The notes below the pieces were generated by a model that searched no databases, was not told the DNA's origin, and was given only the letters and a program-made list of their open reading frames with translations. A DNA stretch of 54,009 bases from the NCBI GenBank assembly GCA_030748735.1, contig JASMLK010000091.1:1-54009 (forward strand), written 5' to 3'. Below, in pieces: positions 26,323-34,851 of this stretch (within the stretch, counting starts at the first letter, position 1; every line of letters begins with the position of its first letter). A program made the translations under genes and the position numbers. The DNA is from Myxococcota bacterium. GTDB lineage: Bacteria > Myxococcota_A > UBA9160 > UBA4427.

Positions 26323-27525
26323 GTGGCGGACGACGAACGCGCACCCGAGGCCTTGAAGCAGGAGGTCGATGATTGGGTCGACTCGCAGCGCGATGCGCTG
26401 CTCGAGATCTCCCATCGCATCCACGCCCACCCAGAACTCGCGTTCGAAGAACACGCGGCCTGCTCGCTGCTCGTCGATGCCCTGCGCAGGGCCGGGCTCG
26501 ACGTCGAAACACCGATCGGTGGACTCGACACCGCCTTCGCCACCGAATTCGGAACGGGCGACGGCCCCACGGTTGCGCTGCTGGCCGAATACGACGCATT
26601 GCCCGAAATCGGTCACGCATGCGGACACAACCTGATCGCGACCGCCGCAGTCGGCGCCGGCCTCGCGCTGGCCGCCCTCGACGGAGATCTGCCCGGTCGC
26701 ATCCGCGTGCTGGGCACACCCGCCGAAGAAGTCGGTGGCGGCAAAGAACTGATGATGCGCGAGGGCGTGTTCGATGGCATCGACTGCGCGCTGATGATCC
26801 ATCCCGCCGGCTTCAACCTGGGCGCGATGCCGTGCATCTGCAAGAGCGACGTCGAAGTCGCGTACCGCGGACGCGCCTCGCACGCTTCGGCTGCACCCGA
26901 GCGCGGCGTCAATGCACTCGACGCCCTGGTGATGGCCTACCAGTCGATCGCAGCGCTTCGCCAGCACATCCGCGGCGACGAACGCATCCACGGCATCATC
27001 ACGGACGGCGGGCAGGCTCCGAACATCGTGCCCGAATACGCGGCAGCGACCTTCTACGTCCGAAGCCCCTTCCAGAAGGGACTGGAAAAGCTGCGCACCC
27101 GCGTGCAGGCCTGCCTCGAAGCCGGGGCCACGGCGGCTGGCGCGACCCTCGAATACAACTGGAGTGAGGTCGACTACCTCGACCTGCGCAGCAACCAGCC
27201 CCTCGAAGAAGCCTTCGTGGAAAACGCCCAGCGCCTCGGGCGCGACTTCATCCCCAAGAGCAAGATGGCGCCCATGATGGCGGGCAGCACCGACATGGGA
27301 AACGTGAGCCACAAGTTCCCGGCGATCCATCCCATGTTGGCGGCGGCCCCGCTCAACGTGAGCATCCACAACCGCGCGTTTGCGGACCACGCCGGTGGCG
27401 AACTCGGCGACGCCGCAGCGCTCGACGGCGTAAAGACGCTGGCGATGACCGCACTCGACTTCTTGTACAGCCCATCGCTCCAGGAGCGCACGAAGAACGT
27501 GTTCGAGACGAGCGAAGTGCGATAG
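26323..27525 (+). CDS. M20-family amidohydrolase
   Basis: This 400-residue metal-dependent amidohydrolase is of the M20D type (AbgB/hippurate hydrolase-like), which cleaves N-acyl amino acids or similar amides. The motifs are HRIHAHPELAFEE, AEYDALPEIGHACGHN, the catalytic Glu pair in GTPAEEVGGGKE, and the late metal ligand His. The GTG at 26323 is chosen because AGGAGGA lies 5 nt upstream. The ATG further up at 26266 lies inside the glnK terminator. Substrate unknown. Confidence 0.85.
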   Translation: MADDERAPEALKQEVDDWVDSQRDALLEISHRIHAHPELAFEEHAACSLLVDALRRAGLDVETPIGGLDTAFATEFGTGDGPTVALLAEYDALPEIGHACGHNLIATAAVGAGLALAALDGDLPGRIRVLGTPAEEVGGGKELMMREGVFDGIDCALMIHPAGFNLGAMPCICKSDVEVAYRGRASHASAAPERGVNALDALVMAYQSIAALRQHIRGDERIHGIITDGGQAPNIVPEYAAATFYVRSPFQKGLEKLRTRVQACLEAGATAAGATLEYNWSEVDYLDLRSNQPLEEAFVENAQRLGRDFIPKSKMAPMMAGSTDMGNVSHKFPAIHPMLAAAPLNVSIHNRAFADHAGGELGDAAALDGVKTLAMTALDFLYSPSLQERTKNVFETSEVR

Positions 27526-27528
27526 ACC

Positions 27529-28503
27529 TTGTTGGCTTCGAAACCGCTTCGCCTCGCCGCGCGAGCGCTTCATCCCGCGACGACACTCTCGCTCCTCTTC
27601 GTTGCGCTGCTCACGGCTTGCGAACCCGCGGCACCGAAGACTCGCGGCGACGCAACCCCGCCCGTGGCAACCGATGTCCGCCCCGCCTTCTGGCAGATCG
27701 ACGGTGCTTCTGGGGGACGCCTATTCCTGCTGGGCTCGATTCACGTCGGCCCCGTCGGAGGGTGGAAGCTCCCCGCAGAGGCCCTCGCGCTCTTCGACGG
27801 CTCGGACGCGCTGCTCGTCGAAGCCGACATGCGCGAAGGCTCGCCTGCCGAACAGGACGACGCGGTCCTTCGACACGCCCTCCTCCCGCCTGGCGAATCG
27901 GTCGAGAACCACCTCTCGGCCGAAACCTATGCCTCGCTCGAACAGCTCATCACCGCGAATGGCAAGAGCATGGCGAACATCCACCCGTGGAAGCCGTGGA
28001 TGATCGCCACGATGTTGTTGCTCGAAGAACTGCAGCGGCTCGGCTATCCGACGGAAGCCGGCCTCGACCTCGACCTCATGGAGCGCGCGGGCGACACCAA
28101 ACCGGTCATTGGCATCGAGACTGCGGAAGAACAACTGCGTCTGCTCGGCGGACTCTCCGCCGAGAACCAGGAACTGATGTTGAAGGACATGCTGCTTCAG
28201 ATGTCGGGCATCGAAGCCCACTTCGACGCATTGAAAGACGCCTGGCGCGAAGGCGACACCGCGGCACTCGAAAAACTCCTCTTCGAAGAACTCGAGCGCA
28301 CCCCTGAACTCGCTCCCTTCTACGAAGCGGTGATCTACGGCCGCAACGAAACCATGTGCGAACGACTCGACGCACACTTCGCGGCCGACCAGACCCTCTT
28401 TGGCGTGGTCGGCGCGGCGCATCTCGTGGGACCACGCGGGATCCCCACCTGCCTCGCCGAAAAGGGGCACAGTGTCGAACGCGTTTCGAATGGCGGTTCC
28501 TGA
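27529..28503 (+). CDS. TraB/GumN-family lipoprotein
   Basis: This 324-residue protein has an N-terminal hydrophobic segment and lipobox (LLTAC, Cys near 31). A TraB/GumN domain follows, with GSIHVG near the start, a central IHPWKPWM block and a GAAHLVGPRGI motif near the end. The family is thought to have erythromycin-esterase or Tiki-like protease ancestry. The role here is unknown. The only start near the previous stop is TTG (27529), 3 bp after it, which suggests translational coupling. The exact start is uncertain. Confidence 0.8.
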   Translation: MLASKPLRLAARALHPATTLSLLFVALLTACEPAAPKTRGDATPPVATDVRPAFWQIDGASGGRLFLLGSIHVGPVGGWKLPAEALALFDGSDALLVEADMREGSPAEQDDAVLRHALLPPGESVENHLSAETYASLEQLITANGKSMANIHPWKPWMIATMLLLEELQRLGYPTEAGLDLDLMERAGDTKPVIGIETAEEQLRLLGGLSAENQELMLKDMLLQMSGIEAHFDALKDAWREGDTAALEKLLFEELERTPELAPFYEAVIYGRNETMCERLDAHFAADQTLFGVVGAAHLVGPRGIPTCLAEKGHSVERVSNGGS

Positions 28504-28543
28504 CCCGACCACCCCGCCACCCGACCACGAGGAAAGTCACCCC

Positions 28544-29101
28544 ATGCAGAACATCCACGAAAGCGCCTTCATCGCCGACGACGCGCGGCTCTTCGGCAAG
28601 GTCGAAATCGCCGAGGGAGCTTCGGTCTGGTACAACGCCGTCGTTCGTTGCGAGTGCCAGGAAGTGCGCATCGGCCGCTACACGAACATCCAGGACTTCG
28701 TGATGATCCACGTGGGCTTCGATCATCCCGCCGTGATCGGAGACTTCTGCTCGATCACCCATCACGCAACGATTCACGGCGCCACGATCGGCGATGCGTG
28801 CTTGATCGGGATCAACGCCACGATCATGGACGGTGCCGTCATTGGGGCGGGCTCGATCGTCGGCGGCGGTGCCTTCGTGACCGAGGGCAGCGAGTTCCCG
28901 CCGCAGTCGATCATCCTCGGTGCACCCGCCAAAGCCGTGAAGCAGCGCGACAGCACGCGCGCCAACCGCCTCAACGCCTGGGTCTACCACCGCAACGCGC
29001 AGGCCTACGCACGTGGGGAACATCGCGCGTGGAGTGGTGAGGAATACGAAAGCTGGCACGCGCAGAAGGTCGAAGACATCAAGGTCGACGCCGATCTCTG
29101 A
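28544..29101 (+). CDS. Gamma-carbonic anhydrase-like protein
   Basis: This 185-residue left-handed beta-helix protein has hexapeptide repeats through residue ~130. The three zinc-binding histidines of the gamma class align as H56 (MIHV), H73 (ITHHAT) and H78 (TIHG). A C-terminal helix extension is present. CO2 hydration is likely but not proven for CaiE/YrdA-type members. GAGGAAAG precedes the ATG by 7 nt. It lies 40 bp after the TraB gene and converges with the TetR gene. Confidence 0.85.
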   Translation: MQNIHESAFIADDARLFGKVEIAEGASVWYNAVVRCECQEVRIGRYTNIQDFVMIHVGFDHPAVIGDFCSITHHATIHGATIGDACLIGINATIMDGAVIGAGSIVGGGAFVTEGSEFPPQSIILGAPAKAVKQRDSTRANRLNAWVYHRNAQAYARGEHRAWSGEEYESWHAQKVEDIKVDADL

Positions 29102-29113
29102 AGCGCGTGGGTC

Positions 29114-29821
29114 CTACTTCTCGAGTCCCTCGAACAGGATGTTCACACCGGCCTGGATCGACTTGCGGCAGCCTTCCGCACTCACCAGACCGTTGGACCA
29201 CGCGATCCGCGCACCCAGCGTGACGTGAAAGAGCGCCTGCGCGGCCTGGAGCACGTTCACGTTCGGCGAAAGGTCTTTGTTCTTGCGACCCATCTGCAGG
29301 ATCTCGGCGAGCAGTCCAATCGTGCGGTCGTAGAGCGCGAGCACGCGACGCGAGACGGCGGCGTCGGGCTTGGTGGTCGAACGCATCGCGATCAGCGAAA
29401 GGTCGCGGTCACGCGTCAGCATTTCGTGCTGAACGTCGAGGAAGTGATTCACCCGCTGGCGCGTGGAATGCGCGCGTTCATCGGTGTTGCGGAACTGCGC
29501 CCAGGCGTCTTCCTGCAAGTCGGCGAGTTCTTCGATCAAGAGCTCTTCCTTGCTGGCGACGTGGCGATAGATCGAACTCGCGCCCATGCCGGCGCGTGCC
29601 GCGATCGCACGAAGCGTGGCACCGTCGAAACCCTTTTCGCGGAAGAGTTCGAGCGCGGCCTGGCGGATGCGTGCGCGACTCTTGCGGCCGCGCACGAGGC
29701 GGCCGTCGTCGTTGCGCCGCGGCACCCGGCTTCGCGGGTCGCTCGCTTCGCTGCGGTTGCCCGTCGCCCGCTTTCGCGGCGCGGCCGACGCGGTGCTGGA
29801 TGTCGTGGTCGGTGAAGCCAT
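29114..29821 (-). CDS. TetR-family transcriptional regulator
   Basis: This 235-residue protein has a basic, Ser/Arg-rich N-terminal extension of about 45 residues. A TetR helix-turn-helix follows (AALELFREKGFDGATLRAI, then GMGASSIYRHVASKEEL). The C-terminal ~140 residues form a ligand-binding domain that I cannot assign. It may control the divergent or adjacent metabolic genes. No operator palindrome was identified. Confidence 0.88.
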   Translation of the reverse strand: MASPTTTSSTASAAPRKRATGNRSEASDPRSRVPRRNDDGRLVRGRKSRARIRQAALELFREKGFDGATLRAIAARAGMGASSIYRHVASKEELLIEELADLQEDAWAQFRNTDERAHSTRQRVNHFLDVQHEMLTRDRDLSLIAMRSTTKPDAAVSRRVLALYDRTIGLLAEILQMGRKNKDLSPNVNVLQAAQALFHVTLGARIAWSNGLVSAEGCRKSIQAGVNILFEGLEK

Positions 29822-30025
29822 CTCGAAGCCCCCCTCTTCGATTGGACAGACGCCCGGTACCCCGGAAAAACGGCGAACAGGATCGCATAGCGGCCCCTCG
29901 GCCGACAGGGAATCACCACAGAAAGCGGCGTTTCGTGTGCCGAGCGGTCGGGGAGCCGCGGCGGCAACCCGTTGTTTTCAGAACGGTTTTCCGGTCAGCC
30001 CCGCGATTGCACGCACGCACGCGAG

Positions 30026-30835
30026 CTAGAGCAGCGACTCCGGTTTTTCGATCCATTCCTTGATCATGCCGAGGGCTTTGGCGGCGTAGAGGCCGTCTTC
30101 GACCCGCTCGTCGTAGTTGTATTTGACGTGGATGATCTGCTTCCCGTCGTGGGGGCGCGTATGGACCTTCCCCACCACCGCGAAGTGCGAGCACGTGCCG
30201 TATTCCCACAGGTGGTGGTAGCCCGCGTCGAGCCCGACGCTGCCCAGGTTTGCGACGAAGATCGAGGTAAAGAGCGGGTCTTCGTCGATCATCTTCTTGG
30301 GGAGCAGGTGGAAGTGGTTGGCGCGATCGAGCAGCCACACGACGATGCGTGTCAACGTGACGGGCAACAGCATTGCGAGATTGATCTCCTTGTCGCTCTG
30401 GGTCACTTCACCGCTGCGTCGTTTCTTGATGCGGCCCGTGATCGAGTCGACCATCTCGGCCAGGCTTTCGTCTTCGGGGACGAAGCGTTTCACCGTCTTG
30501 AGGGGGGAACCGTCCTCGAGGGACTGCTTCGCCGCGAACGTGACCGCCACGTGGTTGCGCTGCCAGAGCCGCCCTCCCGCAACGAAGCGATTGACGCTCG
30601 GGCGCTCGTGGAACACACGAGTGAGCGCACGCAGGTATAGATGGAACAAGGTCATGTGGCGCTCTGGATCGCGCCCTTCGTTGAAGCGCTCGATGAAGCC
30701 GAGTGCGTCGTCGACTTCGATCTCGGTCGTGAAGAGCACGTTCGCGTCGTTGCGACGCGGCGACACGAAGGGCATGAACGCGCGCATGCGCGAAAGATCT
30801 TTGATCTGATGGCCGTCGGGCCGCTTGCCGAACAT
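30026..30835 (-). CDS. E2-like 2-oxoacid dehydrogenase acyltransferase domain protein, catalytic His missing
   Basis: This 269-residue protein matches the catalytic (CAT-fold) domain of dihydrolipoamide acyltransferases: MRAFMPFVSPRRNDA, ERHMTLFHLYLRALTR, FVAGGRLWQRNHVAVTFA and GSVGLDAGYHHL. It has no lipoyl or E1/E3-binding domain. The active-site HxxxDG/DHRxxDG motif reads DERVEDG (242-248), so Glu243 stands where the catalytic His should be. It may be a non-catalytic or altered acyltransferase. The ATG at 30835 begins the conserved part. The GNAT gene lies 77 bp upstream on the same strand. Confidence 0.75.
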   Translation of the reverse strand: MFGKRPDGHQIKDLSRMRAFMPFVSPRRNDANVLFTTEIEVDDALGFIERFNEGRDPERHMTLFHLYLRALTRVFHERPSVNRFVAGGRLWQRNHVAVTFAAKQSLEDGSPLKTVKRFVPEDESLAEMVDSITGRIKKRRSGEVTQSDKEINLAMLLPVTLTRIVVWLLDRANHFHLLPKKMIDEDPLFTSIFVANLGSVGLDAGYHHLWEYGTCSHFAVVGKVHTRPHDGKQIIHVKYNYDERVEDGLYAAKALGMIKEWIEKPESLL

Positions 30836-30912
30836 GGTTGCCTTCCCCCTCTTTCGTATTCGTGCATCACGCTGTCGGGTGCACTCGATCGCTCCTGGAT
30901 CCCCTGACCCTG

Positions 30913-31584
30913 TCAGGCTCCTGCGCCGGGATCGCCCTGCACTGCGCTCTGACTCGAACGCGCGGGTCGCTGCATACACCAGATCGGGATATCGAACGCG
31001 CGAATCTCGCTCGCGACCTCGAACCCTGCGCTCTGATAGAACGCGAGGAGCTCCCGCCGGTCGGTCTCCAGATAGCTCTCCACACCCAGCGCGTCGACGT
31101 CGCGCAGCCAGCCCGAGAGCAAGGCCCGGCCGTAGCCGCGGCCACGGCGGTTCGGGTGGGTGGCGAGGAGGGCGAGATAGGCGTGGGGCGACTTCGGATG
31201 GCGCTCGTCAAGGCGGCGATACAAGGTCCCGAACCGGCGCATCACGCCGAGCCCCTGCCCCCAGAGACAGCGCAGCTGCACCCCAATCGGCGGCGGGGCC
31301 ACCGGATACCCCCCGGGGTTCATTGCGACGAGTGCTGCGGACGGGCTCGATTCTCGAACGCTTTCAGGGACTTCCACCAGCACCCGGCGGTGGGAGAAGC
31401 GTCGGCTAGCCCGCAGAGAGGCATGCATGCCGTAGGTGTTCGCCCTCAGTCGACGATGAGGCCCCCCTCGAATCACCGCCCGATTGACCGGGTTGTCGAG
31501 AAACGCCCGGGCCAGCATGCCCGCAGCCGCCCGCTCGCCTTCGGGGCCGAGCGGATCGATGCGGACTTCCGCCCCACTGCCCAT
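30913..31584 (-). CDS. GNAT-family acetyltransferase
   Basis: This 223-residue protein has a GNAT fold. The acetyl-CoA-binding motif A reads LLATHPNRRGRGYGRALL, followed by ESYLETDRRELLAFYQSAGFEV. The substrate is unknown. The ATG at 31584 has GGAGGAA about 12 nt upstream. A GTG at 31638 would add 18 residues but lacks such a site. It precedes the E2-like gene and may share its transcript. Confidence 0.8.
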   Translation of the reverse strand: MGSGAEVRIDPLGPEGERAAAGMLARAFLDNPVNRAVIRGGPHRRLRANTYGMHASLRASRRFSHRRVLVEVPESVRESSPSAALVAMNPGGYPVAPPPIGVQLRCLWGQGLGVMRRFGTLYRRLDERHPKSPHAYLALLATHPNRRGRGYGRALLSGWLRDVDALGVESYLETDRRELLAFYQSAGFEVASEIRAFDIPIWCMQRPARSSQSAVQGDPGAGA

Positions 31585-31708
31585 TGGGCGCCGGTCTTCC
31601 TCCGCTCGCCTACGCGTGCCGGTGGTGTGGTTCGTCACCCGACCAGCCTATCACTCCCGGGACTCACCCCGGGTCAAGCCCGGAGGGAAAAGGCGCGATA
31701 AGAAGCGC

Positions 31709-33094
31709 ATGGCGGAGGAATCCCTCAAGCAGCTGCGCGCCCGTGCGTCGTTGTCACTGCGCAACGGCGACTTCGACACCGCACTTGCCGCCTATCGATC
31801 GCTCGCGAAGCGGGAACCGAAGAACCCCCTCTGGTCGCAGCGACGGGCCGAGATCTATCTACAGCTCGGACGCAACACGCAGGCGATGAAGGGCTTCGAG
31901 CACGCGCTCGACATTGCGATCAACGGCGGTGAGATCCTCGCGGCGATCGCCGTCTGCAAGCAGATCCTCGAGATCGATCCCGACCACGACGAAGCGCTCG
32001 ACCGTTTGCATCTGCTCTACAGCGAACCGGCCGGGCCCTCTGCGATGTCGGCGCAACCTTCGAACGACGTGGGCGCTGTCCACGAAGTCGAACCGCCGCT
32101 CGACGACGCGCCCCTCGAAGAAGTGCTGCTGACCGAGACGATTCCCGGTGCTTCGCCGCATACGACGAGCCGGCCCGATGAATCGGGCATCATGGAGATT
32201 CCCCTCGTCGAACCGGCGGCGCCAAAGGCAGACGGTCGCGACGCTGCCGTGATCGGCGCGCGAGAACAACTGCTCGCAACACCGCTCTTCGGTTCGCTCG
32301 ACGCTTCGGGTCTACGTGCCGTCGTCGAACAGGTACAGCTCGTTTCCCTCGACGAGGGCGACGTGCTGTTTCGCCAGGGCGACCCCGCCGACACGCTGTA
32401 CGTCGTGGCCGAAGGCGCCGTGGTCCCGATCGCTGAAGAGATCCCGCGCAAGAAGCTCGCGGTGCTCGAGACGGGTTCGTTCTTTGGGGAGATCGGTTTG
32501 CTCGCCGACATGCCCCGCAACGCGACGATCGAAGCGCTCGTCGACAGCCGCTTGTTGGCGATCGATCGCAAGGCGATGTGGCGCATCCTCAAGAAACATC
32601 GTTCGGTGTTGCAGGTCATGTTGCGCTTCCTGCGCGATCGCCTGGTCGACCGGTTGATCCGCACGAACCCGCTCTTTTCGGCCTTTCCCGCGCAGCACAG
32701 GGCAGCGGTTGCACGGCTCTTCCAGTTTCTCGAGGTGCGCAAGGGCGGCACGCTGATCGAGCAGGGGCGACCTTCCGAAGGTTTGTTCGCGCTCCTTGCG
32801 GGCCGCGCCGAAGTGATCCAGATGGACATCGCCTCCGACCAGGTGCTCGCCGAACTCGTACCCGGCGAGTTGTTCGGTGAGATGTCTCTGCTGACCGACT
32901 CGCCCGCACGCGCGACCGTCACGACGAAGACCAAGTGCTGGGTCCTGACGCTCGGGCGCGACAAGCTCGAACGCCTGATCGAAAAGAACCCGGAGCTGCG
33001 CGAATTCATCCGCGGACTCACGAGCGACCGCGAGATCGCGAATCTCGGTCTCGGGCAACGCCCGGGCAGTGAAAGCGGCGCCCTCGAACCATGA
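31709..33094 (+). CDS. TPR protein with two cyclic-nucleotide-binding domains
   Basis: This 461-residue cytoplasmic protein has TPR-like repeats (about 5-105), a Pro/acidic linker, and two cNMP-binding domains (about 190-300 and 320-435). Both keep the phosphate-binding cassette with Glu and Arg: FFGEIGLLADMPRNAT and LFGEMSLLTDSPARAT. It should therefore bind cAMP or cGMP at both. There is no helix-turn-helix, so it is not a CRP-type regulator. Its stop overlaps the start of an adenylate cyclase gene (ATGA at 33091-33094), so enzyme and sensor are translated together. Confidence 0.88.
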   Translation: MAEESLKQLRARASLSLRNGDFDTALAAYRSLAKREPKNPLWSQRRAEIYLQLGRNTQAMKGFEHALDIAINGGEILAAIAVCKQILEIDPDHDEALDRLHLLYSEPAGPSAMSAQPSNDVGAVHEVEPPLDDAPLEEVLLTETIPGASPHTTSRPDESGIMEIPLVEPAAPKADGRDAAVIGAREQLLATPLFGSLDASGLRAVVEQVQLVSLDEGDVLFRQGDPADTLYVVAEGAVVPIAEEIPRKKLAVLETGSFFGEIGLLADMPRNATIEALVDSRLLAIDRKAMWRILKKHRSVLQVMLRFLRDRLVDRLIRTNPLFSAFPAQHRAAVARLFQFLEVRKGGTLIEQGRPSEGLFALLAGRAEVIQMDIASDQVLAELVPGELFGEMSLLTDSPARATVTTKTKCWVLTLGRDKLERLIEKNPELREFIRGLTSDREIANLGLGQRPGSESGALEP

Positions 33095-34794
33095 CCCGTC
33101 GCCGACTCCAGGACGAAATCGAGCAGCCGGGCAAGAAGACCCTGCGCCTCACCTTCGAGGTGGGTGACGGCGACGAGGTCTTCGAATCCGACGACGACGA
33201 GATCGTGATCGGTCGCGCGAACGACGCGCAGGTTCGGGTCCGCCACGAAAGCGTTTCGCGTCATCACGCCAAGATCGTGCGCAGCGAACGCGGCTTCGAG
33301 GTGGTGGATCTCGACAGCAAGAACCACGTCAAGCTGAACACGTATCGCGTACAGCGCGAATGGTTGCGAAGTGGCGACCGCATCGACGTCGGCGCGGCGC
33401 GCATCTACGTCGACTTCGTCGAACGTCAGGTGTCGAACCCCGCCAACGTCATCTTCGAAGAAGGCGGCGCGCGCCCGCACCAACACACCGAAGTGATCGA
33501 CGTCGATCACATGGACATGCTGCTCGACTCGCACAACCTGCGTGAGCTGCCCGGCTGGAACTCGAAAGCGGTATGGCCAGCCGACGAAACGCGGGCGTCG
33601 AAGGACCCGGGCAAGGTCGCGGGGAAGTTGCTGCGGCTGGTGAACGATGCCGCCGAAACGCTGCTGTCGTGCGACTCCCTCGACGAAACCCTCGACCGGA
33701 TCCTGGCGCTCGTGTTCAACAGCCTGCCGGTCGAACGCGGCATCATCTGCTTCTACGACGACGCGACCGGCCGCATCATCCCCAAGGCGACGCGCACCCT
33801 AGACGGGCGCCCCGACGACCGGATCATCATCAGCACCCAGATCGCACGCAGCTCGATCAGCGAAAAGCGCGCGATCCTCGTCCAGGACGCCCATTCGGAC
33901 CGGCAGTTCGGCGGCGCCGACAGTGTGATCCTGCTCGACATCCGCTCGGCCATGTGCGCGCCGCTCTACCGCGAAGGTCGTGTGATCGGCGTGATCTACG
34001 TGGACCGCACGTCGCCGCGCGATCACTTCGAAACCCATCACCTCCAGGCGCTTTCGGCGCTCGCCATTCTCTCCGCCGTCGCGGTCGAACACACTTCGCT
34101 GCGCGACAACATCCGGCGCGAGCGCGAAATGCGTTCCAAGCTCGCGCGCTACTGCTCGCCCGCAGTCGTCGATCGCATCGCGTCGACCGACGACTCGACG
34201 CACCGCGACATGGTTTCGGACGAAGGCGAAGTGAGTGTGCTGTTCGCAGACCTGACCGACTTCACGTCGATGGCCGAGAACCTGCGCCCACGCGAAGTGA
34301 TCCGCGTACTCAACCAGGTGTTCGAGCGCTTGTGCGCTGCGGTCTTCGACTACGAAGGCACCCTCGACAAGTTTCGGGGCGACGGCATGATGGCGTTCTT
34401 CGGTGCACCGCTCGCGCAGCCGGACCACGCCGAGCGCGCGGTACGCGCGGCGCTGCGCATGCAGGCGCTGCTGGCCGACGTGAACGCCAACGCGCACAAG
34501 GGGCGGTTCATCTCGATGCGCGTCGGCATCAATTCGGGGCCGGTCGTCGTGGGCGACATCGGCTCGCCCCAGCGCAAGGACTACACCGTGATCGGCGACG
34601 TGGTGAACATCGCGAGCCGCCTCGAATCGAGCGTGGCGCAGCCCGGCCAGGTCGTGATCGGGCCGCGCACCTACCGCCAGATCCAACCGCTCTTCAACTG
34701 CCAGGAACTCGACGCCGCACGCCTCAAGGGGCGCATCCGCACGGTGAAGCCCTACCTGGTGCTCGGACGCAAGAACGACAAAGCGCGGGAGTGA
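33091..34794 (+). CDS. FHA-GAF-class III adenylate cyclase
   Basis: This 567-residue protein has an FHA domain (about 25-105; IGRANDA and SVSRHHAKI, phosphothreonine-binding), a GAF domain (about 165-335) and a class III cyclase domain (about 375-560). The cyclase keeps the two metal-binding Asp (LFADLTDFTSM and FRGDGMMAFFG), the adenine-specifying Lys (DKFRGD) and Asp (KDYTVIGD), and the transition-state Asn/Arg (NIASRLES). It should make cAMP. The FHA domain suggests control by Ser/Thr kinase phosphorylation, but no such kinase gene is in the window. It overlaps the cNMP-binding gene by 4 bp. Confidence 0.92.
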   Translation: MTRRRLQDEIEQPGKKTLRLTFEVGDGDEVFESDDDEIVIGRANDAQVRVRHESVSRHHAKIVRSERGFEVVDLDSKNHVKLNTYRVQREWLRSGDRIDVGAARIYVDFVERQVSNPANVIFEEGGARPHQHTEVIDVDHMDMLLDSHNLRELPGWNSKAVWPADETRASKDPGKVAGKLLRLVNDAAETLLSCDSLDETLDRILALVFNSLPVERGIICFYDDATGRIIPKATRTLDGRPDDRIIISTQIARSSISEKRAILVQDAHSDRQFGGADSVILLDIRSAMCAPLYREGRVIGVIYVDRTSPRDHFETHHLQALSALAILSAVAVEHTSLRDNIRREREMRSKLARYCSPAVVDRIASTDDSTHRDMVSDEGEVSVLFADLTDFTSMAENLRPREVIRVLNQVFERLCAAVFDYEGTLDKFRGDGMMAFFGAPLAQPDHAERAVRAALRMQALLADVNANAHKGRFISMRVGINSGPVVVGDIGSPQRKDYTVIGDVVNIASRLESSVAQPGQVVIGPRTYRQIQPLFNCQELDAARLKGRIRTVKPYLVLGRKNDKARE

Positions 34795-34851
34795 GCGGGC
34801 ACGGGTGCTACGCTGCGGCGCTTCGAAAACGCCTCGGCGGAGACCCACGAC

